From Salinivirga cyanobacteriivorans (GTDB taxonomy: Bacteria > Bacteroidota > Bacteroidia > Bacteroidales > Salinivirgaceae): a stretch of DNA of 64,000 nucleotides. Below the pieces are notes generated by a model, which saw only the letters and a program-made list of their open reading frames with translations, ran no database searches and was not told where the DNA came from. Positions 44,077 to 53,866 of this stretch are shown piece by piece (the first letter of the stretch is position 1; each line of letters begins with the position of its first letter). The translations under genes were made by a program, and so were the position numbers. The DNA lies in the NCBI RefSeq assembly GCF_001443605.1, contig NZ_CP013118.1, positions 3,591,501 through 3,655,500 of the forward strand, given 5' to 3'.

Positions 44077-44918
44077 GACCTGAAACGGTATCCGTCTTAA
44101 TCAGCTTATCTAAGATATTTTTACCAACCGTGCAAAGAGCTAAACACCCCCCGATTATGCTATCCCGGATGTCTCTTATTCCTGTTTTGTGCAATGCATT
44201 ACCCGTTTAACTGTTTTCCATAAGGAAATTTTCTTCTACCACTTTTTCTTGAAAAAAAGTGGCCAAAATTCATGATCAAATTACGCTTCAACCCGCTCTG
44301 TTCAATAAACTAAATGACATATAAAAGCTGGACAAGCCTCTTTTATGTCATTTATGTTTATTGACCATTCACGCTAACGCTAGCCCGCCAATTTGATCGG
44401 GCCAACCCGCTTTGGAGGTGCTATTCATTTACTAAAACGGTTAATTTTAGTCGGCCTAAGTGTTTTGAGCGGGCACCTTCATCTTGAAATAAGCATAAAA
44501 TTAAAATCTGTTTGAACGGATGCGTAGTATTATAGTTGGATGTAATTACGTAAACAGCATCCGTGAGTTATTTTAATTTAGCTTATGAAAGAAATGAAGG
44601 TCGCTCAAAATACTAAGCCTTGACTTTTTTGCTTCGTTTTTGGTTCAACCGAATCGCCGTTAGGCGCTGAGCTCATGACCGAAGGGAATAACCCAAAAAT
44701 GAAGAGCCCAGCCGGCTGGAGGCGATGGTAATTAATGTTATTTCATTTTAACATTAGTACATCATTTCAAGAAAAACGACTTAGTGATAAATCCGAATTT
44801 TTAAGTCAATGACCCTTAAAATTTGTTCCGCATGACCCAAAATGCATATTTGTTACTCATAACTTACTGATATTCAGACATGGGTTTTAGGGGAGTCGTC
44901 ATGGTGCACAAAACAGGA
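44077..44918. repeat. Tandem repeat unit 2 (842 bp)
   Basis: Almost identical to unit 3 and to unit 1 apart from the 43-nt block near 44643 and a few bases (CGGATGTCTC instead of CGCTTGTCTC). It contains the same dispersed-repeat segment and the CCAGCCGGCTGG palindrome. Non-coding. Confidence 0.92.
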
Positions 44919-45760
44919 GACCTGAAACGGTATCCGTCTTAATCAGCTTATCTAAGATATTTTTACCAACCGTGCAAAGAGCTAAACACCCCCCGATTAT
45001 GCTATCCCGGATGTCTCTTATTCCTGTTTTGTGCAATGCATTACCCGTTTAACTGTTTTCCATAAGGAAATTTTCTTCTACCACTTTTTCTTGAAAAAAA
45101 GTGGCCAAAATTCATGATCAAATTACGCTTCAACCCGCTCTGTTCAATAAACTAAATGACATATAAAAGCTGGACAAGCCTCTTTTATGTCATTTATGTT
45201 TATTGACCATTCACGCTAACGCTAGCCCGCCAATTTGATCGGGCCAACCCGCTTTGGAGGTGCTATTCATTTACTAAAACGGTTAATTTTAGTCGGCCTA
45301 AGTGTTTTGAGCGGGCACCTTCATCTTGAAATAAGCATAAAATTAAAATCTGTTTGAACGGATGCGTAGTATTATAGTTGGATGTAATTACGTAAACAGC
45401 ATCCGTGAGTTATTTTAATTTAGCTTATGAAAGAAATGAAGGTCGCTCAAAATACTAAGCCTTGACTTTTTTGCTTCGTTTTTGGTTCAACCGAATCGCC
45501 GTTAGGCGCTGAGCTCATGACCGAAGGGAATAACCCAAAAATGAAGAGCCCAGCCGGCTGGAGGCGATGGTAATTAATGTTATTTCATTTTAACATTAGT
45601 ACATCATTTCAAGAAAAACGACTTAGTGATAAATCCGAATTTTTAAGTCAATGACCCTTAAAATTTGTTCCGCATGACCCAAAATGCATATTTGTTACTC
45701 ATAACTTACTGATATTCAGACATGGGTTTTAGGGGAGTCGTCATGGTGCACAAAACAGGA
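44919..45760. repeat. Tandem repeat unit 3 (842 bp)
   Basis: Same period and content as unit 2. Near-perfect identity points to very recent unequal crossing-over or replication slippage, or to an assembly effect. Non-coding. Confidence 0.92.
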
Positions 45761-45865
45761 GACCTGAAACGGTATCCGTCTTAATCAGCTTATCTAAGAT
45801 ATTTTTACCAACCGTGCAAAGAGCTAAACACCCCCCCGATTATGCTATCCCGCTTGTCTCTTATT
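45761..45865. repeat. Tandem repeat unit 4, partial (about 105 bp)
   Basis: The first 105 nt of the unit, ending with CGCTTGTCTCTTATT, the unit-1 variant, then unique sequence. The sharing of this variant by the outer copies places the recombination boundaries. From 45866 to 46158 nothing else was recognised. Confidence 0.85.
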
Positions 45866-46158
45866 GAATTTAACAGCTTGATCCACGTTCTAGTTGTTGT
45901 GCTTAAATACTTACATAGCAGTTGATGTAAATTAGAAAAGCAGACTGCAACTTTATCTGATTTATAAATGACTTTTTTTGATACCTGTGCCGGTCGATTT
46001 TGCTATAGTTGCTGCATTTACGGGTGAAAGACTGAGTAACCCCGGTTAAAATAAATTGTAATTTTTACGGCTTCTAATGCTTTTAAAGGAATATAATAAT
46101 TGATTTACCGCTTCAGTTGCTGTTGATAGGTTAGGTATGGGGCGAAATAAAAAGATGC

Positions 46159-46800
46159 TTACTTACCGCTGGCTGCGAGTATATCGATTAAAATCGGTTT
46201 TAATCCGGCAAAAAAGAATTCTACTGCTATTACCATTACAATAAGTCCCATGAGGCGCATCATTACTTTTATGCCCATGTCGCCCATTAGTTTTACCAAT
46301 TTTGACGACGACAATAAAATAATGTAGGTGAGCAGCATAATGCCTGTCAATCCACCGATAAGAATCATTTTGTAGCCAAAAGATGTGGCATCTTCCATGA
46401 GCACAATGCCATTCGTGATTGAGCCCGGACCACAAATCATTGGTATGGCAAGCGGTGTAATGGCGATATCGTTTGAAAACTGGTTCTGGGTTTCATCAGA
46501 TGATTTAATACGTGAAAAGCGCGCCTGTAGCATGTCGAAACCCACATAAAAGAATATTACACCACCCACAATTCTCAGACTGTCAATCGAAATGGAAAAA
46601 AATTGAAAGATAAACTGGCCTCCAAATGCAAAAACCAGGAGCATTGCAAGTGATATAAGTGTGGCCTTGAGTGCTGTAAAATGTCTTTGCCTGTGCGACA
46701 TATCAGCAGTCATGCTCATAAAAACCGGCATTAGTGCCAGCGGATTGATAAGCGTGAAAAACGATGTGATTACAATAAGACCAAATTCATAAGCACTCAT
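46159..46800 (-). CDS. MarC-family inner membrane protein
   Basis: A 213-residue protein with six hydrophobic segments, the family number. Conserved parts: FFTLINPLALMPVFMSMT (1st helix), LRIVGGVIFFYVGFDMLQ and AIPMICGPGSITNGIVLM with the PGSI motif. Function of the family is uncertain; once tied to multiple antibiotic resistance in E. coli but this was not upheld. It lies 6 bp after der, so it may be in the same transcript. Confidence 0.92.
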   Translation of the reverse strand: MSAYEFGLIVITSFFTLINPLALMPVFMSMTADMSHRQRHFTALKATLISLAMLLVFAFGGQFIFQFFSISIDSLRIVGGVIFFYVGFDMLQARFSRIKSSDETQNQFSNDIAITPLAIPMICGPGSITNGIVLMEDATSFGYKMILIGGLTGIMLLTYIILLSSSKLVKLMGDMGIKVMMRLMGLIVMVIAVEFFFAGLKPILIDILAASGK

Positions 46801-46806
46801 AGGGGC

Positions 46807-48114
46807 CTATTTTTTTCTTATGAAAATTTTAATCGGAACACCTGTAAAATTAAATCCTTTGCGTAACTGGTTTACCAGAAACCTGCGATATGGCTCTTTT
46901 ACATACTGGGGCAGGTTACAATAAAAGGCAAATGCAGGATAGGGTGTAGGTAGTTGCGCTACATATTTTATTTTAATGTATTTTCCCTTAATAGACGGTG
47001 GTGGCGTGCGCTCTATTAGCGGGAGCAAATAATCGTTAAGTTGCGATGTTTTAATTTTACGGTTTCGGTTTTCGTAAACTTTTGTTGCCGTCTCAAGTGC
47101 TTTAAATATTCGTTGCTTTGTCAGTGCCGAAATAAAAATAATAGGTACATCCTCAAATGGTGACAACCGGTTTTTTATTTCGGTTTCCATTTTTTTCGCT
47201 GTATCGGTCTGCTTTTCAATTAGGTCCCATTTGTTGATTAACACCACTACGCCTTTGTTATTCCTTACTGCCAGGTGTAAGATATTTACATCCTGACTTT
47301 CGATACCTTTTGTGGCATCAATCATAACGAGGCATACATCGGCATATTCAATTACCCTTACACTGCGCATAACGGAATAAAACTCCAGATCTTCGCGTAC
47401 TTTTGCTTTTTTTCTTAACCCGGCTGTGTCTACAAGATAAAAATCGCGGTCGAATTTATTGTAGCGGGTGTAAATGGCATCGCGTGTGGTACCCGAAATG
47501 TCAGTTACAATATTGCGATCCTCACCAAGGAGTGTGTTTACCAATAGTGATTTTCCTGCGTTGGGGCGTCCTACAACTGCAAAACGGGGCAGTTCTTCCT
47601 CGGTTTCCTCTTCTTTTTGCTCAGGCAGAAGATTGGTTACTTCGTCAAGTAAATCGCCTGTGCCGCTCCCCGAATTAGACGATATACTGTAAAGCTTTTC
47701 GTAGCCAAGGCCATAAAACTCTGTGGCATCCAGGTTTAAATCGTTATTGTCCACCTTGTTTACAACCAACAGTACTGGTTTATTAATTCTTCTCAGAATG
47801 TTGGCTACTGATTGATCAAGGTCGGTAATCCCATTTTGAACATCGACCATAAACAGAATAACATCAGCTTCATCCATTGCAATAGCTGCTTGCTTGCGAA
47901 TGGCCTCTTCAAAAACATCTTCAGAATTGGTAACATACCCGCCGGTATCAATTACACTGAAGGTTTTTCCGTTCCATTCTGAGGTTCCGTAATGCCGGTC
48001 GCGTGTCACGCCCTCCTCGCCATCAACAATGGCTGCTCTGCTCTCTGTAAGTCTGTTAAAAAGGGTCGATTTGCCCACATTGGGGCGACCCACTATTGCA
48101 ACTATATTTCCCAT
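46807..48114 (-). CDS. der: Ribosome-assembly GTPase Der (EngA)
   Basis: A 435-residue tandem GTPase that acts in 50S subunit maturation. The first G domain has [17 protein letters not shown] and NKVD; the second has [23 protein letters not shown] and NKWDLIEK. The C-terminal KH-like domain ([20 protein letters not shown]) is complete. It lies 12 bp after era on the same strand, a common pairing in Bacteroidota. Confidence 0.98.
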   Translation of the reverse strand: MGNIVAIVGRPNVGKSTLFNRLTESRAAIVDGEEGVTRDRHYGTSEWNGKTFSVIDTGGYVTNSEDVFEEAIRKQAAIAMDEADVILFMVDVQNGITDLDQSVANILRRINKPVLLVVNKVDNNDLNLDATEFYGLGYEKLYSISSNSGSGTGDLLDEVTNLLPEQKEEETEEELPRFAVVGRPNAGKSLLVNTLLGEDRNIVTDISGTTRDAIYTRYNKFDRDFYLVDTAGLRKKAKVREDLEFYSVMRSVRVIEYADVCLVMIDATKGIESQDVNILHLAVRNNKGVVVLINKWDLIEKQTDTAKKMETEIKNRLSPFEDVPIIFISALTKQRIFKALETATKVYENRNRKIKTSQLNDYLLPLIERTPPPSIKGKYIKIKYVAQLPTPYPAFAFYCNLPQYVKEPYRRFLVNQLRKGFNFTGVPIKIFIRKK

Positions 48115-48126
48115 TTAAGGTATGTT

Positions 48127-49008
48127 TTATTCGATGTAACCAAATTTCCTGAGTTTTTTGTCGTTATCCCGCCATTCAGGATCTACTTTGACAAATAGTT
48201 CAAGAAAAACTTTTTTACCCAGAAATTCTTCAATGTCTTTTCGTGCGGCTGTGCCAACTTTTTTGAGTTTCTCGCCCTGATGACCGATTAAAATCCCTTT
48301 TTGAGATTCCCTGGAAACATATATGTTTCCTTCGATGTGGGCAATGCGCTTATCTTCTTTATATGACGTAATTTCTACCTCGACAGAATAAGGTACCTCC
48401 TGCTTGTAGTAAAGCAATATTTTTTCTCTTACAATTTCGGAAGCAAAAAACCTGAGCGAACGGTCTGTGAGCTCATCTTTTGGAAAATACGGGTCACCTT
48501 CAGGCAAATGATGCATAATATAATCGAACACTTTGTCGATATGCAGCTTGTGCTTCGCGGCAATTGGCAGAATAGATGCCTCGGGTAATTTTTCGGCCCA
48601 TTTTTCCACAAGCGATTCCAGCTCTATCTGATTGGTTTGATCAATTTTATTGATCAATACCAGCGTAGGTTTTTTTTGTCGCGCTATGCGGTCAATACTG
48701 ATCTTGTTTTTTTCAGGATCTTCAACCACATCAGTCATGTAGAGTATGATGTCGGCATCCTCTATCGCAGTATCTACAAAATGCATCATAGATTTTTGGA
48801 GGCGATAGTTTGGTTTTATTATACCGGGTGTATCGGAATAAACAATCTGGAAATCCTCGCCATTCACAATACCCATAATTCTGTGCCGGGTTGTTTGCGA
48901 TTTATTTGTAATTATGGAGAGTTTTTCGCCCACCAATTTGTTCATCAAGGTTGATTTACCCACGTTCGGGTTACCCAAAATATTGACGAACCCTGCCTTA
49001 TGCGTCAT
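48127..49008 (-). CDS. era: GTPase Era
   Basis: A 293-residue GTPase that binds the 3' end of 16S rRNA during 30S assembly. [12 protein letters not shown] (G1), SDTPGIIKP (G3) and NKIDQTN (G4) are present. The C-terminal KH domain has GILIGHQGEKLKKVGTAARK. Length and order are canonical. The gene has an approximately 60-bp gap to the next gene upstream. Confidence 0.97.
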   Translation of the reverse strand: MTHKAGFVNILGNPNVGKSTLMNKLVGEKLSIITNKSQTTRHRIMGIVNGEDFQIVYSDTPGIIKPNYRLQKSMMHFVDTAIEDADIILYMTDVVEDPEKNKISIDRIARQKKPTLVLINKIDQTNQIELESLVEKWAEKLPEASILPIAAKHKLHIDKVFDYIMHHLPEGDPYFPKDELTDRSLRFFASEIVREKILLYYKQEVPYSVEVEITSYKEDKRIAHIEGNIYVSRESQKGILIGHQGEKLKKVGTAARKDIEEFLGKKVFLELFVKVDPEWRDNDKKLRKFGYIE

Positions 49009-49067
49009 ATAATTATGTTTTAATTTTTAACGGCCGCAAAGATAGTATTAATTTAATTGCCAGTAGT

Positions 49068-49922
49068 TTATTCCTCCAGCATTTTTTTCAAATCTATATT
49101 TCTTTCTAAAATTTCTACAGTTTTGGTAGTGCTGCCTTCAGCATACATAAATTCTCCCGTAATAATGAAAGGTATATCTTCTAGTTTTCCTTTATTCGGG
49201 GAGAGAATATAGCTCACAATAAAGTGATCGACTCTGGGCATATTCATCCATAGAAATTTTGCTTTGCGGTTTGATTTATTGTAAATAAATATTGCACTGT
49301 TACTTACCAGGCTATGGGCAGTATAGCCCGGCGGAATGGATTCTTCAAGCTTACCAAAGCCTGTTAAGTCACCTTTGTTTACCAGGATATTCACAACAGC
49401 CTGATTGCTATCGTTCAGGTAAGGTTTTTGCCTTATGGCACTTACGCCTAATTCTTTGATGTAGCTGTATTCGAACACTACACTGTCAGCAGTAGCAATA
49501 TTATCTGTTTTTTTTACAGTGATGATGTGAGGACGGGGCTCAGCTCGATAAGATCCGTCGCCCGTTGCAAGCGACATTTCTCCCCTTATAACTTTATAAC
49601 CTTCCACATTGGGAGCGGCTTTAAGTGCAAAAGAAACAGTGAATTGCTGCTCCTTAGGCATTTCCAGCCATATGATTTTGATTTGAGACCCATCGAATTC
49701 AAATTTCCCGTGTGCCGATTTTTTCTCAACAGGGGTAAAACCACCTGGAATTTTTATGAGCAGCCTGCCAAAGCCTTCTAGGTTTCCCTTTGTGATGTGC
49801 ACATTTACAAGAAAATCAGAACCTGAATAGACTTCCTCAGGAGCTTTTAGGTTGAGTGAAATGCTTTGGGCCTGCAATAGATAGGGTATTATTAATAATG
49901 ATAGCGCAAAAATCTTCTTCAT
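49068..49922 (-). CDS. Secreted protein with two related beta domains, unknown function
   Basis: A 284-residue protein with a signal peptide (MKKIFALSLLIIPYLLQAQ). Two internally similar halves are visible: VNVHITKGNLEGFGRLLIKI ... FTPVEKKSAHGKFEF ... IIWLEMPKEQQFTVSFAL in the first, and VNILVNKGDLTGFGKLEESI ... YTAHSLVSNSAIFIY ... FLWMNMPRVDHFIVSYIL in the second. These look like tandem Ig-like domains. No catalytic motifs are seen. I do not recognise a named family. Confidence 0.7.
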   Translation of the reverse strand: MKKIFALSLLIIPYLLQAQSISLNLKAPEEVYSGSDFLVNVHITKGNLEGFGRLLIKIPGGFTPVEKKSAHGKFEFDGSQIKIIWLEMPKEQQFTVSFALKAAPNVEGYKVIRGEMSLATGDGSYRAEPRPHIITVKKTDNIATADSVVFEYSYIKELGVSAIRQKPYLNDSNQAVVNILVNKGDLTGFGKLEESIPPGYTAHSLVSNSAIFIYNKSNRKAKFLWMNMPRVDHFIVSYILSPNKGKLEDIPFIITGEFMYAEGSTTKTVEILERNIDLKKMLEE

Positions 49923-50098
49923 TTTCTGTTTTTTATTGATTTATGGTGCACCATGGCAATCCATCGCTATTGATGCTTGCTTTTTGCTATTTTCATGAAA
50001 AAAATGTACAAATCCGATGAACCAAATTAACTACCAAACCTAACGAAAAAAATGAAATAGCGAAAATTTTTTAAGTATATCAATGTGCAATAATTAAC

Positions 50099-51988
50099 TT
50101 ATTTTTTTGACTTCTGTGCTAACTGCTCCTGTAAATCTGATAACTCGAGCCAGCGGAGCTCTTTTGTTTCCAGCTCATCATTCACCAGCTCATACAATCT
50201 GGAGTTTTTAGTAATTTTATCGGGATCAGCTTCAGGGCTTTCAAGGGCTTTTTCCAATGTTGCTTTTTGTTCGCTTAAGTCAGCTATATCCTTATCAAGT
50301 TGTTCCAGTTCTTTTTGTTCTTTATATGATAATTTCTGTTTCTCTTTTTTAATACTTTCAGACTTCTTTTGCTTGCTTTTTTTTACTTTTTCAGAATCTT
50401 TTTTCTTCTGAGATTCCTGGTTTTCTCTAAGCTGTGAATAGTTGCCCGGGAAATCTTTTATGTCTCCCTTTTGGTCAAAAACGAATAGGTGATCTACAAT
50501 GCGGTCCATGAAATAACGGTCGTGCGAGACCACCAGCACTGAACCTGTGAATGATTCCAGGTACTCCTCAAGTACTCCAAGTGTCATGATATCCAGATCG
50601 TTGGTAGGTTCATCGAGCATCAGGAAGTTGGGGTTGGTCATAAGCACAGTTAGTAAATATAAGCGCCTTTTTTCGCCTCCACTTAACTTGTGCACCCGTT
50701 GATAATGCATTTCATTTGGAAACAGGAATTGGTTCAGAAATCGCTCAACAGCAAGTGTTTGCCCATTTCCGAGGTAAACTACTTCGGCTACTTCTCTTGC
50801 AATATCTATAACCCGTTTTTGTTCATCGAATTGCATACCTTCCTGTCTGTAGTATGCTATTTTTATGGTTTCGCCGTAGTCCAGCTCACCTATATCGGGC
50901 GTGAGATCGCCGGCAATAATATTTAGTAAGGTGGTTTTTCCTGTTCCGTTTTCGCCCACAATTCCTACTTTCTCCTGTCTTTGAAAGTCGTAGGAGAAAT
51001 CGTTGATGAGTTGTTTTTCATCAAAACTTTTATGAATGTTGTGCAGGTTAATGACTTTTTTTCCCTGTCTTCTTGAGGCACTTTGAATTTTCAGGTCATC
51101 TTCTTTTGTTTGTCTGGCCTCTGTTTTTAGTTTATCGACACCATCCAGACGAAATTTTGCTTTAGTACCTCTTGCCTTAGGCATTCTGTTGGCCCATTCA
51201 ATCTCTGTTTTAAGTTTACTTTGAGCTTTCTGCGTTTGTTGAGCCATGGTTTCATAACGTTCTTTCCTTTTTTCAAGGAAGTAATCGAAATTGCCACTGT
51301 ATGCATGAATACCTTCTTGGTCTAGTTCAAGAATTCGGTTGCACACGCTATCGAGAAAATACCGATCGTGTGTTACCATGAGCATGGTGGTATTTGCGGT
51401 CATAAGATGCTGCTCCAGCCACTCAATGCTCTTTAGGTCAAGGTGGTTGGTAGGTTCATCAAGTATCAGGAAATCGGGGGAATCTATAAATGCTGCAGCT
51501 ATAGACAGGCGTTTACGTTCACCTCCGGATAGCTGCTTTACGGGTTGGTTAAAATTTTCAAGTCCTAAATTGCCTAATATTTGCCTTAGTCGGGTTTCCA
51601 TATCCCAGGCTTCATTGGCATCCATTTGAGCAATTGCTTTATTAATGGCGTTTTCGTCTCCGGTAATCAGGGCTTCTTCGTAATCTTTAATTACCTGTTT
51701 GTTTTTTGAGCACTGCTCCAGCACAGCATCCAAAAGGGTGTGGTTGGCTTTAAAAACAGGCTCCTGGGGTAGGAAACTCACACGAATGTTTTTTTCCATT
51801 ACAACCTGGCCTGTATCGCATGTTTCAAGACCAGCAGTCATTCTTAGCAGGGTTGTTTTCCCTGTGCCGTTTTTGGCAATTAAGGCTGTTTTATCTCCCT
51901 TCTCCAGTGAGAAAGATATTGTTTTGAATAGTGTGCGTTCGCCAAAAGATTTCCCTACATTTTCAACCTGGATAAAGCTCATTTGCAA
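50099..51988 (-). CDS. ABC-F family ATPase (Uup-type)
   Basis: A 629-residue protein with two ABC domains. First: Walker A AKNGTGKTTLLR, signature LSGGERKRL, Walker B FLILDEPTNHLD. Second: GENGTGKTTLLN, LSGGEKRRL and FLMLDEPTNDLD. Between them lies the ABC-F linker (ERYETMAQQTQKAQSKLKTE), and a C-terminal coiled coil with KSKQKKSESIKKEKQKLSYK is of the Uup type. It has no membrane domains, so it acts on ribosomes or DNA rather than in transport. Real start may be the second Met (MSFIQVENV) at 51982. Confidence 0.95.
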   Translation of the reverse strand: MQMSFIQVENVGKSFGERTLFKTISFSLEKGDKTALIAKNGTGKTTLLRMTAGLETCDTGQVVMEKNIRVSFLPQEPVFKANHTLLDAVLEQCSKNKQVIKDYEEALITGDENAINKAIAQMDANEAWDMETRLRQILGNLGLENFNQPVKQLSGGERKRLSIAAAFIDSPDFLILDEPTNHLDLKSIEWLEQHLMTANTTMLMVTHDRYFLDSVCNRILELDQEGIHAYSGNFDYFLEKRKERYETMAQQTQKAQSKLKTEIEWANRMPKARGTKAKFRLDGVDKLKTEARQTKEDDLKIQSASRRQGKKVINLHNIHKSFDEKQLINDFSYDFQRQEKVGIVGENGTGKTTLLNIIAGDLTPDIGELDYGETIKIAYYRQEGMQFDEQKRVIDIAREVAEVVYLGNGQTLAVERFLNQFLFPNEMHYQRVHKLSGGEKRRLYLLTVLMTNPNFLMLDEPTNDLDIMTLGVLEEYLESFTGSVLVVSHDRYFMDRIVDHLFVFDQKGDIKDFPGNYSQLRENQESQKKKDSEKVKKSKQKKSESIKKEKQKLSYKEQKELEQLDKDIADLSEQKATLEKALESPEADPDKITKNSRLYELVNDELETKELRWLELSDLQEQLAQKSKK

Positions 51989-52062
51989 TTATTTTAGTGT
52001 GCAAAATTAAAAAAAAGGGAACGAATTTCTTCATTCCCTGTTTGATGCACTTTAAAAAGTTA

Positions 52063-52434
52063 TTAGATTTCAAGTTTGTGCAACAGATTTAATGCATATT
52101 CAATATCTATCGGTTTGTATAAATACTCAACTGCACCCAGCGCTTTCGCTTTTTGAATATCATCCTGTTCTGTTTTTGCACTTATTATGATAACTGGCAC
52201 ATGTTTGGTTTCGTCGTTTTGTTTTATTTCTGTTAAAACATCAAAGCCCGATTTTTTGGGCATCATTAAGTCCAGAAAAATGGCATCGGGTATTTGTTTT
52301 TGAACTTTCTCTATGGCCTTGTTGCCATCCTCTGCTATACTTACAATATAACCATTTTCTTCAAAGAAGCTTTCCATTAAAAAGGTGCTGGTTGAAGAGT
52401 CGTCTACGACCAATATTTTTTTTCTTGTCTCCAT
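52063..52434 (-). CDS. Single-domain response regulator (CheY-like)
   Basis: A 123-residue receiver domain. Acidic pair in ILVVDDSSTS (Asp 10-11), phosphorylation site Asp in AIFLDLMMPKKSGFD (about 55), Ser in VIIISAKTE and Lys in YLYKPID. It has no output domain and no kinase beside it. The nearest regulatory gene is the Crp/Fnr gene on the other strand. Confidence 0.94.
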   Translation of the reverse strand: METRKKILVVDDSSTSTFLMESFFEENGYIVSIAEDGNKAIEKVQKQIPDAIFLDLMMPKKSGFDVLTEIKQNDETKHVPVIIISAKTEQDDIQKAKALGAVEYLYKPIDIEYALNLLHKLEI

Positions 52435-52634
52435 ATTGTTCAGAGGTTTTTACAAAGTAACAAAAAAACTCATTAGTTGTCACTATTTGGGCTATTACTT
52501 TATTCAGTTGTGTATGACGTTTGGATTATGAAAAAATATGATACAGGTCAGATTTAAATATGATTTGATTGGATTTTTGTTGAAAAAAACTACTTTAGCA
52601 TAAGTTACCTATTATACCACATAAAACAGCGAAA

Positions 52635-53249
52635 ATGTTGAAAGACCTGTTTAAAGAAAAGCACCTGATAAATTATAGCAAGGGCGAAACACTTTGCAAG
52701 CAGGGGGCAATAGCTAATCAATTACTTTTAATTGAGAATGGCTATGCTAAAATATATATTGAGCATAAAAGCAAAAACATAATTCTACGAATTTTAAGCG
52801 CAGGGGATTTCATTGGGCTTCATAACCTTTTTCATGAAGAGATTTACAGTTTTTCTGTCGCTGCTATTGCTGCATGTAGTGTGAGGTCAATAAGTTTTGC
52901 AGAACTGCATAACCATTTAACGCAAAATGCTGATTTGAATAATGAGGTTATTGGGGATATTAACGCTTATACATCAGGATATTTTAACAGATTTATCAGT
53001 TTAACACAAAAGCAATTACATGGCCGTCTGGCTGATGCTATTATTCATTTGGCAGAGGAAGTTTATCAAAGCCATGATTTTGAATTACATTTGAGCCGGA
53101 AAGACATAGCTGATTTTACCGGTATGTCGACAGAAAGCGCCATACGAATCATCAAAGAATTTCATAACGATAAAATTATTGAGCTGTATGGCAAGCGGTT
53201 AAAAATAGTCAGTATGAAGCTGTTAAGAAAGTTGAGTGATTTTGGGTAA
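52635..53249 (+). CDS. Crp/Fnr-family transcriptional regulator
   Basis: A 204-residue regulator with an N-terminal cyclic-nucleotide-binding-type domain (GETLCKQGAIANQLLLIENG and LSAGDFIGLHNLF) and a C-terminal HTH (LSRKDIADFTGMSTESAIRI). No Cys cluster of Fnr type is present, so oxygen sensing through an Fe-S cluster is unlikely. It is followed after 11 bp by yigZ and then the M42-type peptidase, a probable operon. Confidence 0.93.
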   Translation: MLKDLFKEKHLINYSKGETLCKQGAIANQLLLIENGYAKIYIEHKSKNIILRILSAGDFIGLHNLFHEEIYSFSVAAIAACSVRSISFAELHNHLTQNADLNNEVIGDINAYTSGYFNRFISLTQKQLHGRLADAIIHLAEEVYQSHDFELHLSRKDIADFTGMSTESAIRIIKEFHNDKIIELYGKRLKIVSMKLLRKLSDFG

Positions 53250-53260
53250 TTTGATATTTT

Positions 53261-53866
53261 ATGGAAGATTTTGATTTATACCGCACTATTGAAGGTGCTT
53301 CTCAGGGAGTTTTTAAGGATAAAGGCAGTAAATTTTATGCATTTGCTTACCCGATTGAAACCGAAGATGAGTTTAAAGCAAACCTGAGCTACCTAAAGAA
53401 AAAATACCACGATGCAAGGCACCACGTCTATGCATTCCGATTGGGTGCCGATAAAAAAACGTATCGGTCAAGTGACGATGGAGAACCGGCAAATTCTTCG
53501 GGTCCACCTGTAATGGGGCAAATTCAATCTTACAAGCTGACCAATATTATGATTGTGGTAATTCGGTATTTTGGTGGTACCAAACTTGGTATTCCGGGAC
53601 TCATTAATGCCTACAAATCTGCAGCAGCCGATGCCCTGGAGCAGGCTAAAATTATTAAAAAAACTGAAAAAAAGATTGTGGCAGTGCATTTCGAATATCC
53701 TGACATGAATCTTATAATGCGGTTTATTAAAGAGGAAAATCTTGAGGTTGTAGAGCAGGATTTTCAATTGAGTTGCACAATAAAATTAAATGTGCGAAAA
53801 AGAGATGTGGAGAATGTGATTGAACGAGTGAATAAACTTGAAAAAGCAACAGCAGAAATTTTATAA
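53261..53866 (+). CDS. yigZ: YigZ/IMPACT-family protein
   Basis: A 201-residue protein of the YigZ/UPF0029 family. Conserved motif: SKFYAFAYPIETEDEFKANL, KKYHDARHHVYAFRLG, SDDGEPANSSGPPVMGQIQS and IVVIRYFGGTKLGIPGLINA. The C-terminal ferredoxin-like DUF1949 domain follows. The role is not firmly known; related to translational control protein IMPACT. Its stop is followed directly by the next ATG (TAA ATG), so translation is coupled. Confidence 0.94.
   Translation: MEDFDLYRTIEGASQGVFKDKGSKFYAFAYPIETEDEFKANLSYLKKKYHDARHHVYAFRLGADKKTYRSSDDGEPANSSGPPVMGQIQSYKLTNIMIVVIRYFGGTKLGIPGLINAYKSAAADALEQAKIIKKTEKKIVAVHFEYPDMNLIMRFIKEENLEVVEQDFQLSCTIKLNVRKRDVENVIERVNKLEKATAEIL

Noticed and set aside
43278-45865. 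CRISPR array
   Set aside because: Units are about 800 bp, contiguous and without short direct repeats and spacers.
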